Program-made: the position numbers and the translations under genes
Shown here: positions 1 through 8,665 of the stretch, in pieces
Position numbering within the stretch: position 1 is the stretch's first letter
Layout: every line of letters starts with the position of its first letter
Notes under the pieces: model-generated
Database searches by the model: none
Told to the model about the DNA's origin: nothing
What the model saw: only the letters and a program-made list of their open reading frames with translations
NCBI RefSeq assembly: GCF_030116705.1
Contig: NZ_JAOTIK010000001.1
Span: forward strand, 2,623,001 to 2,687,000
Source: Streptomyces sp. ML-6
Lineage (GTDB): Bacteria > Actinomycetota > Actinomycetes > Streptomycetales > Streptomycetaceae
DNA length: 64,000 nucleotides
Reading direction: 5' to 3'

Positions 1-612
1 GGTGGTGGTGTTGGTCAGCTCCAGGAACCACGTCCCGTAACCGCCGCCGGACGCGTAGGTGTCCCGGCCGCCGTGGATACGGGTGCGGATCGGGAACTCG
101 CTCGCCGCCGGATCACCGCAGGCGGACTGCTGGTCGGCGGCGGGGCTCTCCGGCGCCGAGACCGGGGTGGCCGAGGAGACGGAGGCGGCGGAGGCGGACG
201 TGCCGCCGAGGACGACGGCGGGAACGACGCTCGCCGCGGCCAGCCCGAGCGCGAGCCCGTGCCGGGTGCGTCCGGGGGACGGCGGGGGCGAGGGAGGACG
301 GCCCGGGGCGCCGAACACGGAGATGGAGGCGGCGGAGATCACGGGGACGGAGGTGGGACTCGTCGTGGGGATGGAAGCGGGGCCAGGGGCGGGATTCGTG
401 GTGGGGACGGAGGTAGGGGCGGGACTCGTGGTGGGGACAGAAGCGGGGGCGGGATTCGTGGTGGGGACGGAGGTAGGGGCGGGACTCGTGGTGGAGACAG
501 CAGCGGGGGCGGAGGAGGCTCCGGGAGCGGAGGCGGCCCCAGGGGCGGAGGAGGTCCCGGGGGTGGAGGGGACTCCGGAGGGCGTGCCGGACGGGGGTGG
601 TGCAGGGGACAT
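1..612 (-). CDS. Putative secreted/cell-surface protein, 3' end cut by window edge
   Basis: A reading frame stays open from an ATG at 612 to the window edge (204 codons, no stop). About 105 residues rich in Pro, Ser, Thr and Ala come first, including ten-residue repeats of the type TTSPAPTSVP. A hydrophobic stretch (LALGLAAASVVPAVVLGG) then ends in an ASAAS-like signal cleavage site. The visible mature part contains CGDPAASEFPIRTRIHGG and an aromatic YGTWFLELTN segment. A repeat-rich region before a signal peptide is unusual, so the true start may be an internal codon nearer the hydrophobic core. The family is not recognised; a wall-anchored surface protein is an inference. Confidence 0.55.
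   Translation of the reverse strand, partial: MSPAPPPSGTPSGVPSTPGTSSAPGAASAPGASSAPAAVSTTSPAPTSVPTTNPAPASVPTTSPAPTSVPTTNPAPGPASIPTTSPTSVPVISAASISVFGAPGRPPSPPPSPGRTRHGLALGLAAASVVPAVVLGGTSASAASVSSATPVSAPESPAADQQSACGDPAASEFPIRTRIHGGRDTYASGGGYGTWFLELTNTTT
391..510. repeat. Two 60-bp tandem repeats
   Basis: Units 391-450 and 451-510 are nearly identical, and a more diverged copy lies just before them. They sit inside the leftmost minus-strand frame, where each 30 bp encodes a ten-residue TT[SN]PAP[TA]SVP-type unit. Length is a multiple of three, so copy-number change would keep the frame. Confidence 0.85.
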
Positions 613-1079
613 CTGGGGATCACCTTCGCTGCTCGCTGTGCGGTCGGCCGCGGCTTCTGCGGCGTCCGCGGCGTGTCGCCGTTCGCCCGAGGGGGGCCTG
701 GGCATCCGGCGCACCCGGGCGAAAAGCGCCGGATGCCCCCGGCGGGAAGTCCCCCGCCCTTCGCTTCAGGGCCTTGCGGGGAGAGCCGCTCGGGCATTCC
801 GGCGACACCGCGGGCAGGCGTGTCGGGCGCCACGGACCGGGCCCCACGGGCAGCCCAGGACATCGCGGACACCCACGGGCCCGTACGGCCGGAGTTCACC
901 GGTTCTGGAACCGCGACGCTGCCACGCACGCGCGAGGCGCTCCCCGCCGACATGCTGCGATGCCGCCCGGTCGGCTGCCCGAATCCGCTCGATCGGCCCA
1001 GCCTCCGGCGTGTCGGTGGCGTTCCCCCTTCCGGCTCACCTGCCCCTTGAACCTCATGGTTCGCCCCGCCCCGCTCGTC
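613..1079. other. Intergenic region, no gene supported
   Basis: Frames crossing this 467-bp stretch are long only because of high GC and lack recognisable protein features. The one clear element is the hairpin at 700-738. The promoter of the leftmost gene should lie near 613-690, but no convincing -10/-35 pair was seen. Confidence 0.5.
700..738 (-). terminator. Hairpin terminator downstream of the ROK gene
   Basis: Arms GGGCATCCGGCGC (700-712) and GCGCCGGATGCCC (726-738) pair perfectly over 13 bp around a 13-nt loop. It lies about 340 bp beyond the end of the ROK gene and ahead of the leftmost gene. There is no U-run, as is common in Streptomyces. Confidence 0.6.
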
Positions 1080-2408
1080 TCACTCCTCGCGCCCCGCGCC
1101 CCCGCCATGCACGCCATCCCCACTGTCCGCGCCGTCCGCACCGCCTGGGCCGTCCGCCCGGCCGAACAGCGGGGCCAGGATCAGTTGGGCGGCCCCCTCC
1201 GCGACCGGCCGGTCCCCTCCCCCGACGGCGGCGACCGGCACCGGCGCGATGCCGCCCCGCCGGGTGCGCTCGTCGATCACGGCGCGCACGCCCCGTACGT
1301 ACGCGTCGGGATCGGCCGCGACGGTACGGCCGCCGAGCACCACCCGGTCGATGTCGAGCAGCCCGACCAGGTTGGCGGCGCCGGTCCCCAGCACCCGGGC
1401 CGCCTCGGCGACATCGCCCCGGGCGACGGCGGCGAGGCAGAGCGCCTCGATGCAGCCGCGCCCCCCGCAGCCGCACTCCGGCCCGTCCAGCCGGATCGTC
1501 TGGTGCCCGAACTCACCGGCCCCGGTACGGGCCCCCCGGTGCAGCTCCCCGCCGAGGAACAGCCCGGCGCCGAGCCCGGTCCCGAGGTGCAGATACGCGA
1601 AGTCGCCACCGTCCGCCGCGCCACCACCTCCCCCCGCGCCGTCGCCGCCCGCCGTCCGCAGGGCGAGCCCGAGGGCGGCGGCGTTGGTGTCCTTGTCCAC
1701 GACGACGGGCAGCCCGGTCCGTACGGCGAGCGCGTCCCGCAACGGATACCCGTCCCACTGCGGGAACCCGGTGACCCGGTGCAGCACGCCGCCCCGGTGG
1801 TCCAGCGGCCCCGGCACCGCCACCCCGACCCCGAGCACCGCCCGGCCTTCCGGCCCCCGCTCCTCACCTCCCCACGAACCCGCACCACCCCCCGTCCCCG
1901 TCCCCGGCCCCGCGCACTCGCCCGCGCCGCTTCCCGCCCCCGTCCCCGTATTCGCGCCCGCGCCCGCAGCCTCACTCGCACCCGTGACCGCGCCCCGTAT
2001 CGCCGCGACCGCGTCCGCCGCGGCCGTGAGCACCTCGTTCGCCGGGGCGCCGAGGTCCAGCGGGGCGGTGCGGCTCGCGACGACCGCGCCGGCCAGGTCG
2101 ACGAGCACCGCCGTCAGCCCGTCCCGGTCCAGATGCAGGCCGACCGCGTGTCCGGCCTCCGGCACCAGGCGCAGCACGGTGCGCGGCTTGCCCCCGGTGG
2201 ACGCCCGCCGGCCCGCCCCGGTCGCCAGGCCCTCGGCCCGCAGCCGGGCCGTGATCTTGCTGACGGCCTGCGGCGTGAGCCCCGTGCCTTCGGCGATTTC
2301 GATCCTGCTGATGCCCTCCCCGCCCGCCGACCGCAGCAGATCCAGCACGAGCGCGGCATTGTGGCCGCGCAGCATCGGCAGGTTCGCGCCGCCGCTGATC
2401 CTGTTCAC
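1080..2408 (-). CDS. ROK-family transcriptional repressor
   Basis: This 442-residue protein has an N-terminal winged HTH (about residues 10-70, including GISRIEIAEGTGLTPQAVSK) and a C-terminal ROK domain. The ROK zinc motif is visible as CGCGGRGCIEALC, after an HLGTGLGAGLFLGG phosphate-binding segment. Ala/Gly-rich low complexity around residues 140-180 looks like a linker insertion. Members of this family repress sugar catabolism genes and respond to sugars or sugar phosphates. The gene is divergent from an oxidoreductase, with a strong palindrome between them that is its likely operator. The start is the GTG at 2408; an ATG twelve codons in is the alternative. Confidence 0.88.
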   Translation of the reverse strand: MNRISGGANLPMLRGHNAALVLDLLRSAGGEGISRIEIAEGTGLTPQAVSKITARLRAEGLATGAGRRASTGGKPRTVLRLVPEAGHAVGLHLDRDGLTAVLVDLAGAVVASRTAPLDLGAPANEVLTAAADAVAAIRGAVTGASEAAGAGANTGTGAGSGAGECAGPGTGTGGGAGSWGGEERGPEGRAVLGVGVAVPGPLDHRGGVLHRVTGFPQWDGYPLRDALAVRTGLPVVVDKDTNAAALGLALRTAGGDGAGGGGGAADGGDFAYLHLGTGLGAGLFLGGELHRGARTGAGEFGHQTIRLDGPECGCGGRGCIEALCLAAVARGDVAEAARVLGTGAANLVGLLDIDRVVLGGRTVAADPDAYVRGVRAVIDERTRRGGIAPVPVAAVGGGDRPVAEGAAQLILAPLFGRADGPGGADGADSGDGVHGGGAGREE

Positions 2409-2472
2409 CGCTCACCCTGTTCGCCGTGTTCACCGTTGCTCCTGTTCACGACCCCATTGTCGCCGTCGCTTG

Positions 2473-2499
2473 CACTTCGGCAACAGCGTTGCTTAAGTG
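2473..2499. promoter_or_regulatory. Palindromic operator, probably for the ROK repressor
   Basis: Arms CACTTCGGCAAC (2473-2484) and GTTGCTTAAGTG (2488-2499) form a 12-3-12 inverted repeat with 10 of 12 pairs matched. It lies between the divergent ROK and oxidoreductase genes and touches the start of the latter. Binding there could block both promoters. Confidence 0.65.
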
Positions 2500-2505
2500 G
2501 TCGGC

Positions 2506-3627
2506 ATGACTGGCACCGCAACTCACCGGGTTTCCGAGCCGTCCGGGCCCTCCCTGCGCGTCGGACTCGTCGGCTACGGCCTGGCGGGTTCCGTCTTCCA
2601 CGCCCCGCTGATCGCCGCGACCGACGGCCTCGTCCTCGACACCGTCGTCACCGCGAACGAGGAGCGGCGGGACCTGGCCCGTGCCGAGTTCCCCGAGGTG
2701 GCGTTCGCCGCGTCGCCGCAGGAGCTGTGGGAACGCGCGGACGACCTCGACCTCGACCTGGTCGTGATCGCCTCGCCGAACAGGACCCACGTCCCGATCG
2801 CGACCGCCGCGCTCGAAGCCGGTCTGCCGGTCGTCGTGGACAAGCCGATCGCCGGCACGGCGGCCGAGGCGCGCGGGCTCGCGGCCCTGGCCGAGGAGCG
2901 CGGGCTGCTGCTCTCGGTCTTCCAGAACCGCCGCTGGGACAACGACTTCCTCACCCTCTTCCGGCTGATCGCGGACGGCGAGCTGGGCGAGGTGCAGCGC
3001 TTCGAGTCCCGCTTCGAGCGGTGGCGCCCGCGGCCGAAGGGCGGCTGGCGCGAGTCGGGCGACCCGCAGGAGATCGGCGGGCTGCTGTACGACCTGGGGA
3101 GCCACGTCGTCGATCAGGCGCTCGTGCTGTTCGGGCCCGCGGTGCGGGTGTACGCGGAGTCCGACGTGCGCCGCCCCGGCGCCGCCGCGGACGACGACAC
3201 GTTCATCGCGATCACCCATGCGAACGGGGTCCGCTCGCACCTGTACGTCAGTGCCACGGCGGCGCAGCTCGGCCCGCGCTTCCGGGTGCTGGGCCGGTCC
3301 GCCGGCTATGTGAAGTACGGCCTCGACCCACAGGAGGCCGACCTGCGGGCGGGCGCCCGTCCGGCGGCGGCCGACCGGCCGTGGGGCGAGGAGCCCGAGG
3401 AGCTGTGGGGCCGGATCGGCTCGGGCGAGTCCCCGCTGACGGGAGGTGGCACCCCGGTCCGCAGCCTGCCGGGCGACTATCCGGCGTACTACGCGGCGAT
3501 CGCCGACGCACTGCGCGGAAAGGGTGACAATCCGGTGACCGCCTTCCAGGCCGCGGCGGCTCTTGATGTCCTGGAGGCCGCCCGCCGCTCGGCCCGCGAG
3601 GGCGTGACCGTGTCCCTGCCCGCCTGA
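2506..3627 (+). CDS. Gfo/Idh/MocA-family oxidoreductase
   Basis: The product is an NAD(P)-dependent dehydrogenase of about 373 residues. The N-terminal Rossmann motif reads RVGLVGYGLAGSVFHAPLI. The family sequence VVDKPIAGTAAEA holds the EKP-like lysine (DKP here), followed by QNRRWDNDFLTL and the substrate-domain segment IGGLLYDLGSHVVDQAL. The substrate is probably a sugar or polyol, but the sequence does not show which. Either the GTG at 2497 or the ATG at 2506 could start translation; 2506 is preferred because 2497 lies inside the operator arm. Divergence from a ROK regulator suggests substrate-inducible expression. Confidence 0.88.
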   Translation: MTGTATHRVSEPSGPSLRVGLVGYGLAGSVFHAPLIAATDGLVLDTVVTANEERRDLARAEFPEVAFAASPQELWERADDLDLDLVVIASPNRTHVPIATAALEAGLPVVVDKPIAGTAAEARGLAALAEERGLLLSVFQNRRWDNDFLTLFRLIADGELGEVQRFESRFERWRPRPKGGWRESGDPQEIGGLLYDLGSHVVDQALVLFGPAVRVYAESDVRRPGAAADDDTFIAITHANGVRSHLYVSATAAQLGPRFRVLGRSAGYVKYGLDPQEADLRAGARPAAADRPWGEEPEELWGRIGSGESPLTGGGTPVRSLPGDYPAYYAAIADALRGKGDNPVTAFQAAAALDVLEAARRSAREGVTVSLPA

Positions 3628-3708
3628 CCACCCCCTCTCCCCACCCCCGTCCTCCCCCACCACACCGCTCCCCGCATCCGCTTTCGCCGACCCCGAGGTG
3701 CAGCCCGT

Positions 3709-4188
3709 ATGACCCCCACCGCTCCGACCATCTCCGAGCTCATCGCCCAGGAGCGCCGGCTGACACTGCCGCACTTCGGCCACGACGACGCGTACGCGCT
3801 CGGCGACCTGCTGGTCTCGATGGCCCGGCAACGGCACGCGCCGGTCGCGATCGACATCCGCCGCGGCGCTCAGCAGCTGTTCCACGCCGCGCTGCCGGGA
3901 TCGAGCGCGGACAACGACGCCTGGATCGACCGCAAGCGCAAGGTCGTGGAGCGGTACGGCGAGAGCTCGTACCTGGTCGGAATGCGGTTCCGGGCGAAGG
4001 GAACGACCTTCGAGGAGTCCTCGCGCCTGGACCCGGGCGGCTACGCCGCGCACGGCGGCTCGTTCCCCGTCGCCGTCGAGGGCGCGGGCGTCATCGGTTC
4101 GGTGACGGTCTCGGGCCTGCCCCAGGCGGAGGACCACGCCCTGGTGGTCGAGGCGCTGGAGCGGTTCGCGGCGACGCTCGCCGGCTGA
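3709..4188 (+). CDS. UPF0303/HbpS-like heme-degrading-domain protein
   Basis: The 159-residue protein matches the UPF0303 family (annotated as heme-degrading domain, related to GlcG/HbpS). Characteristic segments are VAIDIRRGAQQLFHAALPGSS, NDAWIDRKRKVVERYGESS and a C-terminal GSVTVSGLPQAEDHALVV. It lies 81 bp after the oxidoreductase on the same strand and probably shares its transcript, which ends at the hairpin just downstream. Biochemical role in this setting is unknown; a link to the neighbouring oxidoreductase is an inference from position. Confidence 0.8.
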   Translation: MTPTAPTISELIAQERRLTLPHFGHDDAYALGDLLVSMARQRHAPVAIDIRRGAQQLFHAALPGSSADNDAWIDRKRKVVERYGESSYLVGMRFRAKGTTFEESSRLDPGGYAAHGGSFPVAVEGAGVIGSVTVSGLPQAEDHALVVEALERFAATLAG

Positions 4189-4194
4189 ACGCCA

Positions 4195-4236
4195 CGGAGG
4201 GGTGGGGCGCCGCTCGCACGGCACCCCACCCCTCCG
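4195..4236. terminator. Strong bidirectional terminator
   Basis: A 17-bp stem with one G-U pair (4195-4211 with 4220-4236) and an 8-nt loop lies between two convergent genes, the UPF0303 gene and the FAH-family hydrolase. Confidence 0.85.
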
Positions 4237-4311
4237 ATCTTTACGCCTTCATGGCCTCCGGCAGACCGCCCCGGACCGCGCCCGCGGCCCCTCCCGCGGC
4301 CCCTCCCGCCG

Positions 4312-5172
4312 TCAGGCGTCCTTGAGTTCCTGCCGCTGCCGCCCCAGCCCCTCGATCTCCAGCTCCACGACGTCCCCGGCCCGCAGGTACGGCTTGGGTT
4401 CGGGTCGGCCCAGGGCGACCCCGGCCGGGGTGCCGGTGTTGATCACGTCGCCCGGGTAGAGCGTCATGAAGTGGCTCAGGTAGCGCACCACCTCGCCCAC
4501 CGGGAAGATCTGGTCGGCCGTCGTGCCGTCCTGCTTCAGCTCGCCGTTGACCCAGAGCCGCAGCGACAGCGCCTGCGGGTCGGGGATCTCGTCCGCGGTC
4601 ACCAGCCACGGCCCCAGCGGGTTGAACGTCTCGCAGTTCTTGCCCTTGTCCCAGGTGCCGCCGCGCTCGATCTGGAACTCGCGCTCGGAGACGTCGTGCG
4701 CCGTCGCGTACCCGGCGACGTGCGCGAGCCCTTCCTCGGCGGACTCCAGGTAGCGGGCGGTGCGCCCGATGACGACCGCGAGCTCCACCTCCCAGTCGGT
4801 CTTGACGCTGCCGCGCGGCACCAGGACCGGGTCGTCGGGCCCGACGACGGTGTCCGGCGCCTTGAAGAACAGGATCGGCTCGGTGGGAATCTCCGCGCCG
4901 GTCTCGGTGGCGTGGTCGTGGTAGTTCAGCCCGATGCACACGATCTTGCCGATCCGGGCGAGCGGCGGCCCGACCCGCAGCCCGTCGGCGTCCAGCTCGG
5001 GCAGCTCGCCGGGCGCGGACGCGGCGGCCCGCACCCGGGCGAGCGCGGACGCGTCGGCGAGCAGTGTGCCGTCGATGTCGGCGACGACTCCCGACAGGTC
5101 GCGCAGGGTTCCGTCCTCGTCCAGCAGTGCGGGTCGTTCCGCACCCGGCGTACCCACACGAAGCAGCTTCAA
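4312..5172 (-). CDS. Fumarylacetoacetate hydrolase-family protein
   Basis: About 286 residues with the FAH fold. GLNYHDHATETG opens the catalytic domain, and the metal-binding acidic cluster is seen in WEVELAVVIG and the later ATAHDVSEREFQ. GDVINTGTPAGV closes the active site. Relatives hydrolyse or decarboxylate acylpyruvates and related 2-keto acids in aromatic or sugar-acid breakdown. The start is a TTG at 5172 giving MKLLRVG, preceded by a good GGGGAGAAAG ribosome site; the longer frame upstream lacks family similarity. It has no same-strand partner close by. Confidence 0.87.
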   Translation of the reverse strand: MKLLRVGTPGAERPALLDEDGTLRDLSGVVADIDGTLLADASALARVRAAASAPGELPELDADGLRVGPPLARIGKIVCIGLNYHDHATETGAEIPTEPILFFKAPDTVVGPDDPVLVPRGSVKTDWEVELAVVIGRTARYLESAEEGLAHVAGYATAHDVSEREFQIERGGTWDKGKNCETFNPLGPWLVTADEIPDPQALSLRLWVNGELKQDGTTADQIFPVGEVVRYLSHFMTLYPGDVINTGTPAGVALGRPEPKPYLRAGDVVELEIEGLGRQRQELKDA

Positions 5173-5379
5173 CGGTCTTTCTCCCCTTGGTCGAGATCGA
5201 GCCCGTCGGATGGGTGGCGGCCACCGCAGGCTTGTCCGATCGTCCAAGACATCCGATCACTCTGCAAGACCCTGTTCACAACCTGGACCGGGGCACTCGT
5301 GCTCCGGCTCTCCGCCGGGGACGCCCAGCCCCAACGCCCAGCCCCGGCACCCCTCCCCTCCCCTCCTCTCCTTGCCCGC

Positions 5380-6150
5380 TCACCCGGTGGTGGCCGCGGC
5401 GGCACCGGCGGCCGGCACGTCCCGGTACAGGAAGGCCCGCTCGACCGCGGTCCAGGTGGTGCTCGTGACGACGTACAGCGCGGCGGCGAGCGGTACGAAG
5501 GCCACGGTGAAGAGCGTGGCGAAGGACATCAGGGGCATCAGTTTCGTCATCGCGCCCATGCCCGGGACCGGCTGCCCGTCGGGGCCGGTGGCCGGGGTGA
5601 CGGGGTTGGCGGCCATCTGCTGCTTCGTGCGCCGGTAGTTGAACGTGGCCACGGCGACGACGATCGCGAACAGGCCGAGGTAGACCAGTCCCTGCTCGCC
5701 GAACGGCCCGCCGTGCGAGAGCGCGTCGTGCCAGCGCTCGCCGAGCGGGGCGCCGAGGAGCTGGTGGCCGAGCAGTTCGTTGGGCTCGTCGCCGATCGTG
5801 CTGCTGGAGAAGAGGTGGTAGAGGAGGAAGAAGGCGGGCATCTGCAACAGGCTGGGCAGGCAGCCGGAGAGCGGCGAGACCTTCTCCTTCTTGTGCAGTT
5901 CCATGAGCGCCCGCTGCATGCGCTCGGGGTTCTTGCCGTGCTTCTTGCGCAGTTCGGCGATCTGCGGCTGGAGCCTGGTGCGGGCCTTCTGCCCGCGCGC
6001 CGCGGCCCGCGACAGAGGGTGCACGGCAAGCCGTACGAGCGCGGTGAACAGCACGATGGCGGCGGCTGCGGACGCGCTTTGGAACAGCGGTTCCAACGCG
6101 TCGGCCAGGGCGCCGACCAAGGCGGCGAACGCAGACATGAAAACGGACAT
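5380..6150 (-). CDS. YidC/Oxa1-family membrane protein insertase
   Basis: About 256 residues with the YidC/Oxa1 core. It has a first membrane helix, then a basic cytoplasmic hairpin (KARTRLQPQIAELRKKHGKNPERMQRALMELHKKEKVSP), the conserved LSGCLPSLLQMPAFFLLYHLF helix, and further membrane segments. These proteins insert membrane proteins alone or with SecYEG. There is no large periplasmic domain, as in Gram-positive forms. The gene is not in the oriC rnpA-jag context, so it is a second copy rather than the housekeeping gene. The start is ATG 6150 with GGAGGG upstream. Confidence 0.9.
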   Translation of the reverse strand: MSVFMSAFAALVGALADALEPLFQSASAAAAIVLFTALVRLAVHPLSRAAARGQKARTRLQPQIAELRKKHGKNPERMQRALMELHKKEKVSPLSGCLPSLLQMPAFFLLYHLFSSSTIGDEPNELLGHQLLGAPLGERWHDALSHGGPFGEQGLVYLGLFAIVVAVATFNYRRTKQQMAANPVTPATGPDGQPVPGMGAMTKLMPLMSFATLFTVAFVPLAAALYVVTSTTWTAVERAFLYRDVPAAGAAAATTG

Positions 6151-6272
6151 GGGGGAGCCCTCCGAGGGTCTCGTCGTGCCGGGGGAAGTACGTGATCGGC
6201 ATGACGAACCGCAGGGGCGACTGCGACGGTCGACGGGCACCTGCTTCGGCACCCACCGGCGTGAACGAACCC

Positions 6273-6605
6273 CTACGCGGCCGTCGGGAGGGCGCGGCCG
6301 GGGGCTCGGGGGCGTCTGCGCCCCTTGGCGTCCGGGTCTCGTTGCGGCAGGAACGCGGTGCGTCTCTCCCGGTCCCGGATGGCGGTACGGACCCGGGTGC
6401 GGGGCACCGGGGCGGCACAGCGGGCGCTGATGAGCGAGGCGACGGCGAGCGCGGAACCGGCCGCGGCGGTGGCGGCGAGCGCGACCGCGGCGGAGAGGCT
6501 GCCGCCCTCGGCGAGCAGGACCTCGGTGACGAGGAAGAGCAGCAGTCCGGCGGGGCGGAGCAGCCGGGCGAGACCATCGCGCAGACGATTCGTGTCCCCG
6601 GTCAT
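6273..6605 (-). CDS. Small membrane protein (DUF6412-like)
   Basis: The product has 110 residues, with two hydrophobic helices (about 15-31, GLLLFLVTEVLLAEG, and 37-57, AAVALAATAAAGSALAVASL) and a basic C-terminal tail. It precedes the yidC-like gene by about 120 bp on the same strand. This pairing is typical of Streptomyces, where the small protein is annotated DUF6412. A role in membrane biogenesis is suggested only by the partner. Confidence 0.65.
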   Translation of the reverse strand: MTGDTNRLRDGLARLLRPAGLLLFLVTEVLLAEGGSLSAAVALAATAAAGSALAVASLISARCAAPVPRTRVRTAIRDRERRTAFLPQRDPDAKGRRRPRAPGRALPTAA

Positions 6606-6630
6606 CGGTCCCTCCCCTCTTCTCCCCGTT

Positions 6631-6642
6631 CACACATGTGTG
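6631..6642. promoter_or_regulatory. Palindrome upstream of the DUF6412-like gene
   Basis: CACACATGTGTG is a perfect 12-bp palindrome 26 bp before the start of the minus-strand small membrane gene. A TATAAC hexamer lies further upstream on the minus strand (about 6680-6685). An operator is possible but unsupported by any neighbouring regulator. Confidence 0.25.
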
Positions 6643-6739
6643 TGCCCGCGTGCGTGCTTGCGTTCGGCTCTCCAGCCGTTATACACGATGGGTCCGACAG
6701 CGCCATCCGCCTTCGGTACCGTCTCCCGACCCGGACACG

Positions 6740-8374
6740 TCAACCTCCTGTACCCGCCCCTGTGCCTGCGCCCGCCGCCCCCGTACCCGTACCCGTCCGG
6801 ACCGCGTCGCCGTCACCACCGCCGTCACCACCACTGCCACTGCCGCCCCCGTCCCCGTCGCCGGGCTCCGTGTCCCGCGCCACGGGCCCGGTCTCGTCCC
6901 GGGCCAGCACCTCGTCGTCCGGCCGGTCGTCGCGTTCGCGCGGCCCCGCGTACGTCACGGCGAGCGCGACGGCGAGGTTGGCGCCGAGCGCCACGATGCC
7001 CGCGTTCACCCCCCACACCGGGTCGTTGTCCGTGAACACGAACCCGCACACCGCCCCCACCCCGACGACCAGCCCGCTCATCGCCCCGAGCAGGGTCAGC
7101 CGCCGCCACACCAACCCCAGCAGCACCATGGGGAGCAGTTGGGCCATCCCCTCGTACGAGATGAGGGAGAGCCGCACCAGGGTGTTCGGGGCGGTGTACG
7201 TGAGCAGCAGCGCCAGGCTCCCCGCGGCCACGACCACCACCTGCGCGGCGCCCTTCTGTCGCCGCTCCCACCGGGGTACGAGCGAGAGCACGCTGCGTCC
7301 CCACATCGTGCCGATGACCAGCATGAAGACCGCCATCGGCACGATCGAGGAGAGCGCCGCCGCCACCCCGACGAGACCGACGGTCCAGGCCGGCAGCGAG
7401 TCCACGACCAGCTCGAAGAGCGCCAGGTTGGACTCGGCCCCGGCCAGCCCCGGCACGACGAAGAGGGCCGCCATGCCGAGCAGCATCGGCACGAAGAGCA
7501 GCACGTTGTAGGCGGGCAGCAGCATCGCGTTCCGGCGCAGCACGTCGGCGTTCTTCGCGCCGAGGTAACCGGCGACGGTCGTCGGGAAGATCACCACGGT
7601 GAGGGAGTTCAGGAACGAGGTGGTGATGAACCACGCCTGCCCGAGCCCGCTGTCCCCGTGCCCGGGGAAGGTCAGCCACTCGCTCTTCTCCGCGACGAGC
7701 CGGTCGAGGAAGGGCCCGTACCCGTCGAAGTAGTGCATCGGCACGTAGACGACGAGGAAGCCGAGCGTGGCGATCACGAGGACGTCCTTGAGCACCGACA
7801 CCCACGCGCTGCCGCGCAGCCCGCTCACCACGACGAAGCCGGTGGTGACGGCGAAGGCGATGAAGTACGCCTGGTTCAGGCCGATGGCGCCGTAGGAGAT
7901 GGTCGAGACGACCACGCCCATGCCGGTGATCTGGAGCTGGATGTACGGCAGCAGGAAGACGGTCGCGAGCACCGCGACGAGGGCGCCGAGCCAGGGCCGG
8001 CCGAAGCGGTGCGCCACCATGTCGGTGATCCCGACGAGCCCGTGCCTGCGCGCGTACGCCCACAGCATCGGTCCGACGACGTAGCCGACGGCGTACCCGC
8101 ACGACATGTACGCCACCACGTACAGGACCGGCGCCCCGTAGTTGTAGCCCCATCCCGCGGCGCCCAGGTAGCTGAAGCTGGTGTAGCCCTCGCCGGCCAT
8201 CAGCACCCAGATGAAGACGGTCCCCAGGCTGCGCCCGCCCACGGACCACTCGGCGAGGCCGCCGCCCTCCCCGCTCCCGCTCCCCTTCCGCCGGCCGCGC
8301 GTCGCGAGCAGGCCGAGGGCGACGGTGACGACCATGAAGACCCCGAAGACGGAGGTCGCGACCGTGGCGTTCAC
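6740..8374 (-). CDS. Sodium:solute symporter-family permease, monocarboxylate-type
   Basis: About 544 residues with 13 likely membrane helices. Family segments include GGRSLGTVFIWVLMAGEGYTSFS, YLGAAGWGYNYGAPVLY, PYIQLQITGMGVVVSTIS and WVSVLKDVLVIATLG. It resembles the MctP/ActP-like group that imports acetate, lactate, pyruvate or similar acids. The GTG start at 8374 overlaps the stop of the DUF3311 gene by four bases, so the two are translationally coupled. The C-terminal 60 residues are low-complexity Gly/Asp/Thr and probably disordered. Confidence 0.87.
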   Translation of the reverse strand: MNATVATSVFGVFMVVTVALGLLATRGRRKGSGSGEGGGLAEWSVGGRSLGTVFIWVLMAGEGYTSFSYLGAAGWGYNYGAPVLYVVAYMSCGYAVGYVVGPMLWAYARRHGLVGITDMVAHRFGRPWLGALVAVLATVFLLPYIQLQITGMGVVVSTISYGAIGLNQAYFIAFAVTTGFVVVSGLRGSAWVSVLKDVLVIATLGFLVVYVPMHYFDGYGPFLDRLVAEKSEWLTFPGHGDSGLGQAWFITTSFLNSLTVVIFPTTVAGYLGAKNADVLRRNAMLLPAYNVLLFVPMLLGMAALFVVPGLAGAESNLALFELVVDSLPAWTVGLVGVAAALSSIVPMAVFMLVIGTMWGRSVLSLVPRWERRQKGAAQVVVVAAGSLALLLTYTAPNTLVRLSLISYEGMAQLLPMVLLGLVWRRLTLLGAMSGLVVGVGAVCGFVFTDNDPVWGVNAGIVALGANLAVALAVTYAGPRERDDRPDDEVLARDETGPVARDTEPGDGDGGGSGSGGDGGGDGDAVRTGTGTGAAGAGTGAGTGG

Positions 8375-8559
8375 CGGCGGTCCCCCCGCCGGGTCAGCCA
8401 TACGGCGACGGGGGTCAGCAGGGTCGCCCCGAGCAGCCACACGAAGAGGAACGGCAGCCCGAGAACCACCGGCCGGACCCGGTTCACGAGCGGCAGCGCC
8501 CCCAGGTGGAGCACGTAGGGAACCAGCAACCACAACAACTGCGGACGTCGTCTGAGCAC
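8371..8559 (-). CDS. DUF3311 small membrane protein
   Basis: About 62 residues with two membrane segments (LLWLLVPYVLHLGALPLVN and VLGLPFLFVWLLGATLLTP). DUF3311 proteins accompany sodium:solute symporters in actinobacteria and may be accessory subunits. The stop overlaps the symporter GTG start. The start at GTG 8559 (MLRRRPQ) is chosen over 8601, because the extra residues are not hydrophobic and look non-conserved; neither has a strong ribosome site. Confidence 0.75.
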   Translation of the reverse strand: MLRRRPQLLWLLVPYVLHLGALPLVNRVRPVVLGLPFLFVWLLGATLLTPVAVWLTRRGDRR

Positions 8560-8665
8560 GTCAGGGAACCTTAGTGCGGCCCGGCCCCCGCGTCCGGGCA
8601 TCCGGCCCCTCCGCTCCAGGCGCCCGGCTGCCGCGTCGGACGGCCGACTGCCGCGTCAAACACCC

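Noticed and set aside
59..3527. Very long plus-strand frames (571 and 976 codons) across the left region
   Set aside because: They are antisense or out of frame to the ROK and oxidoreductase genes, are Arg/Pro-rich, and have no domain. High GC at third positions removes stop codons from other frames.
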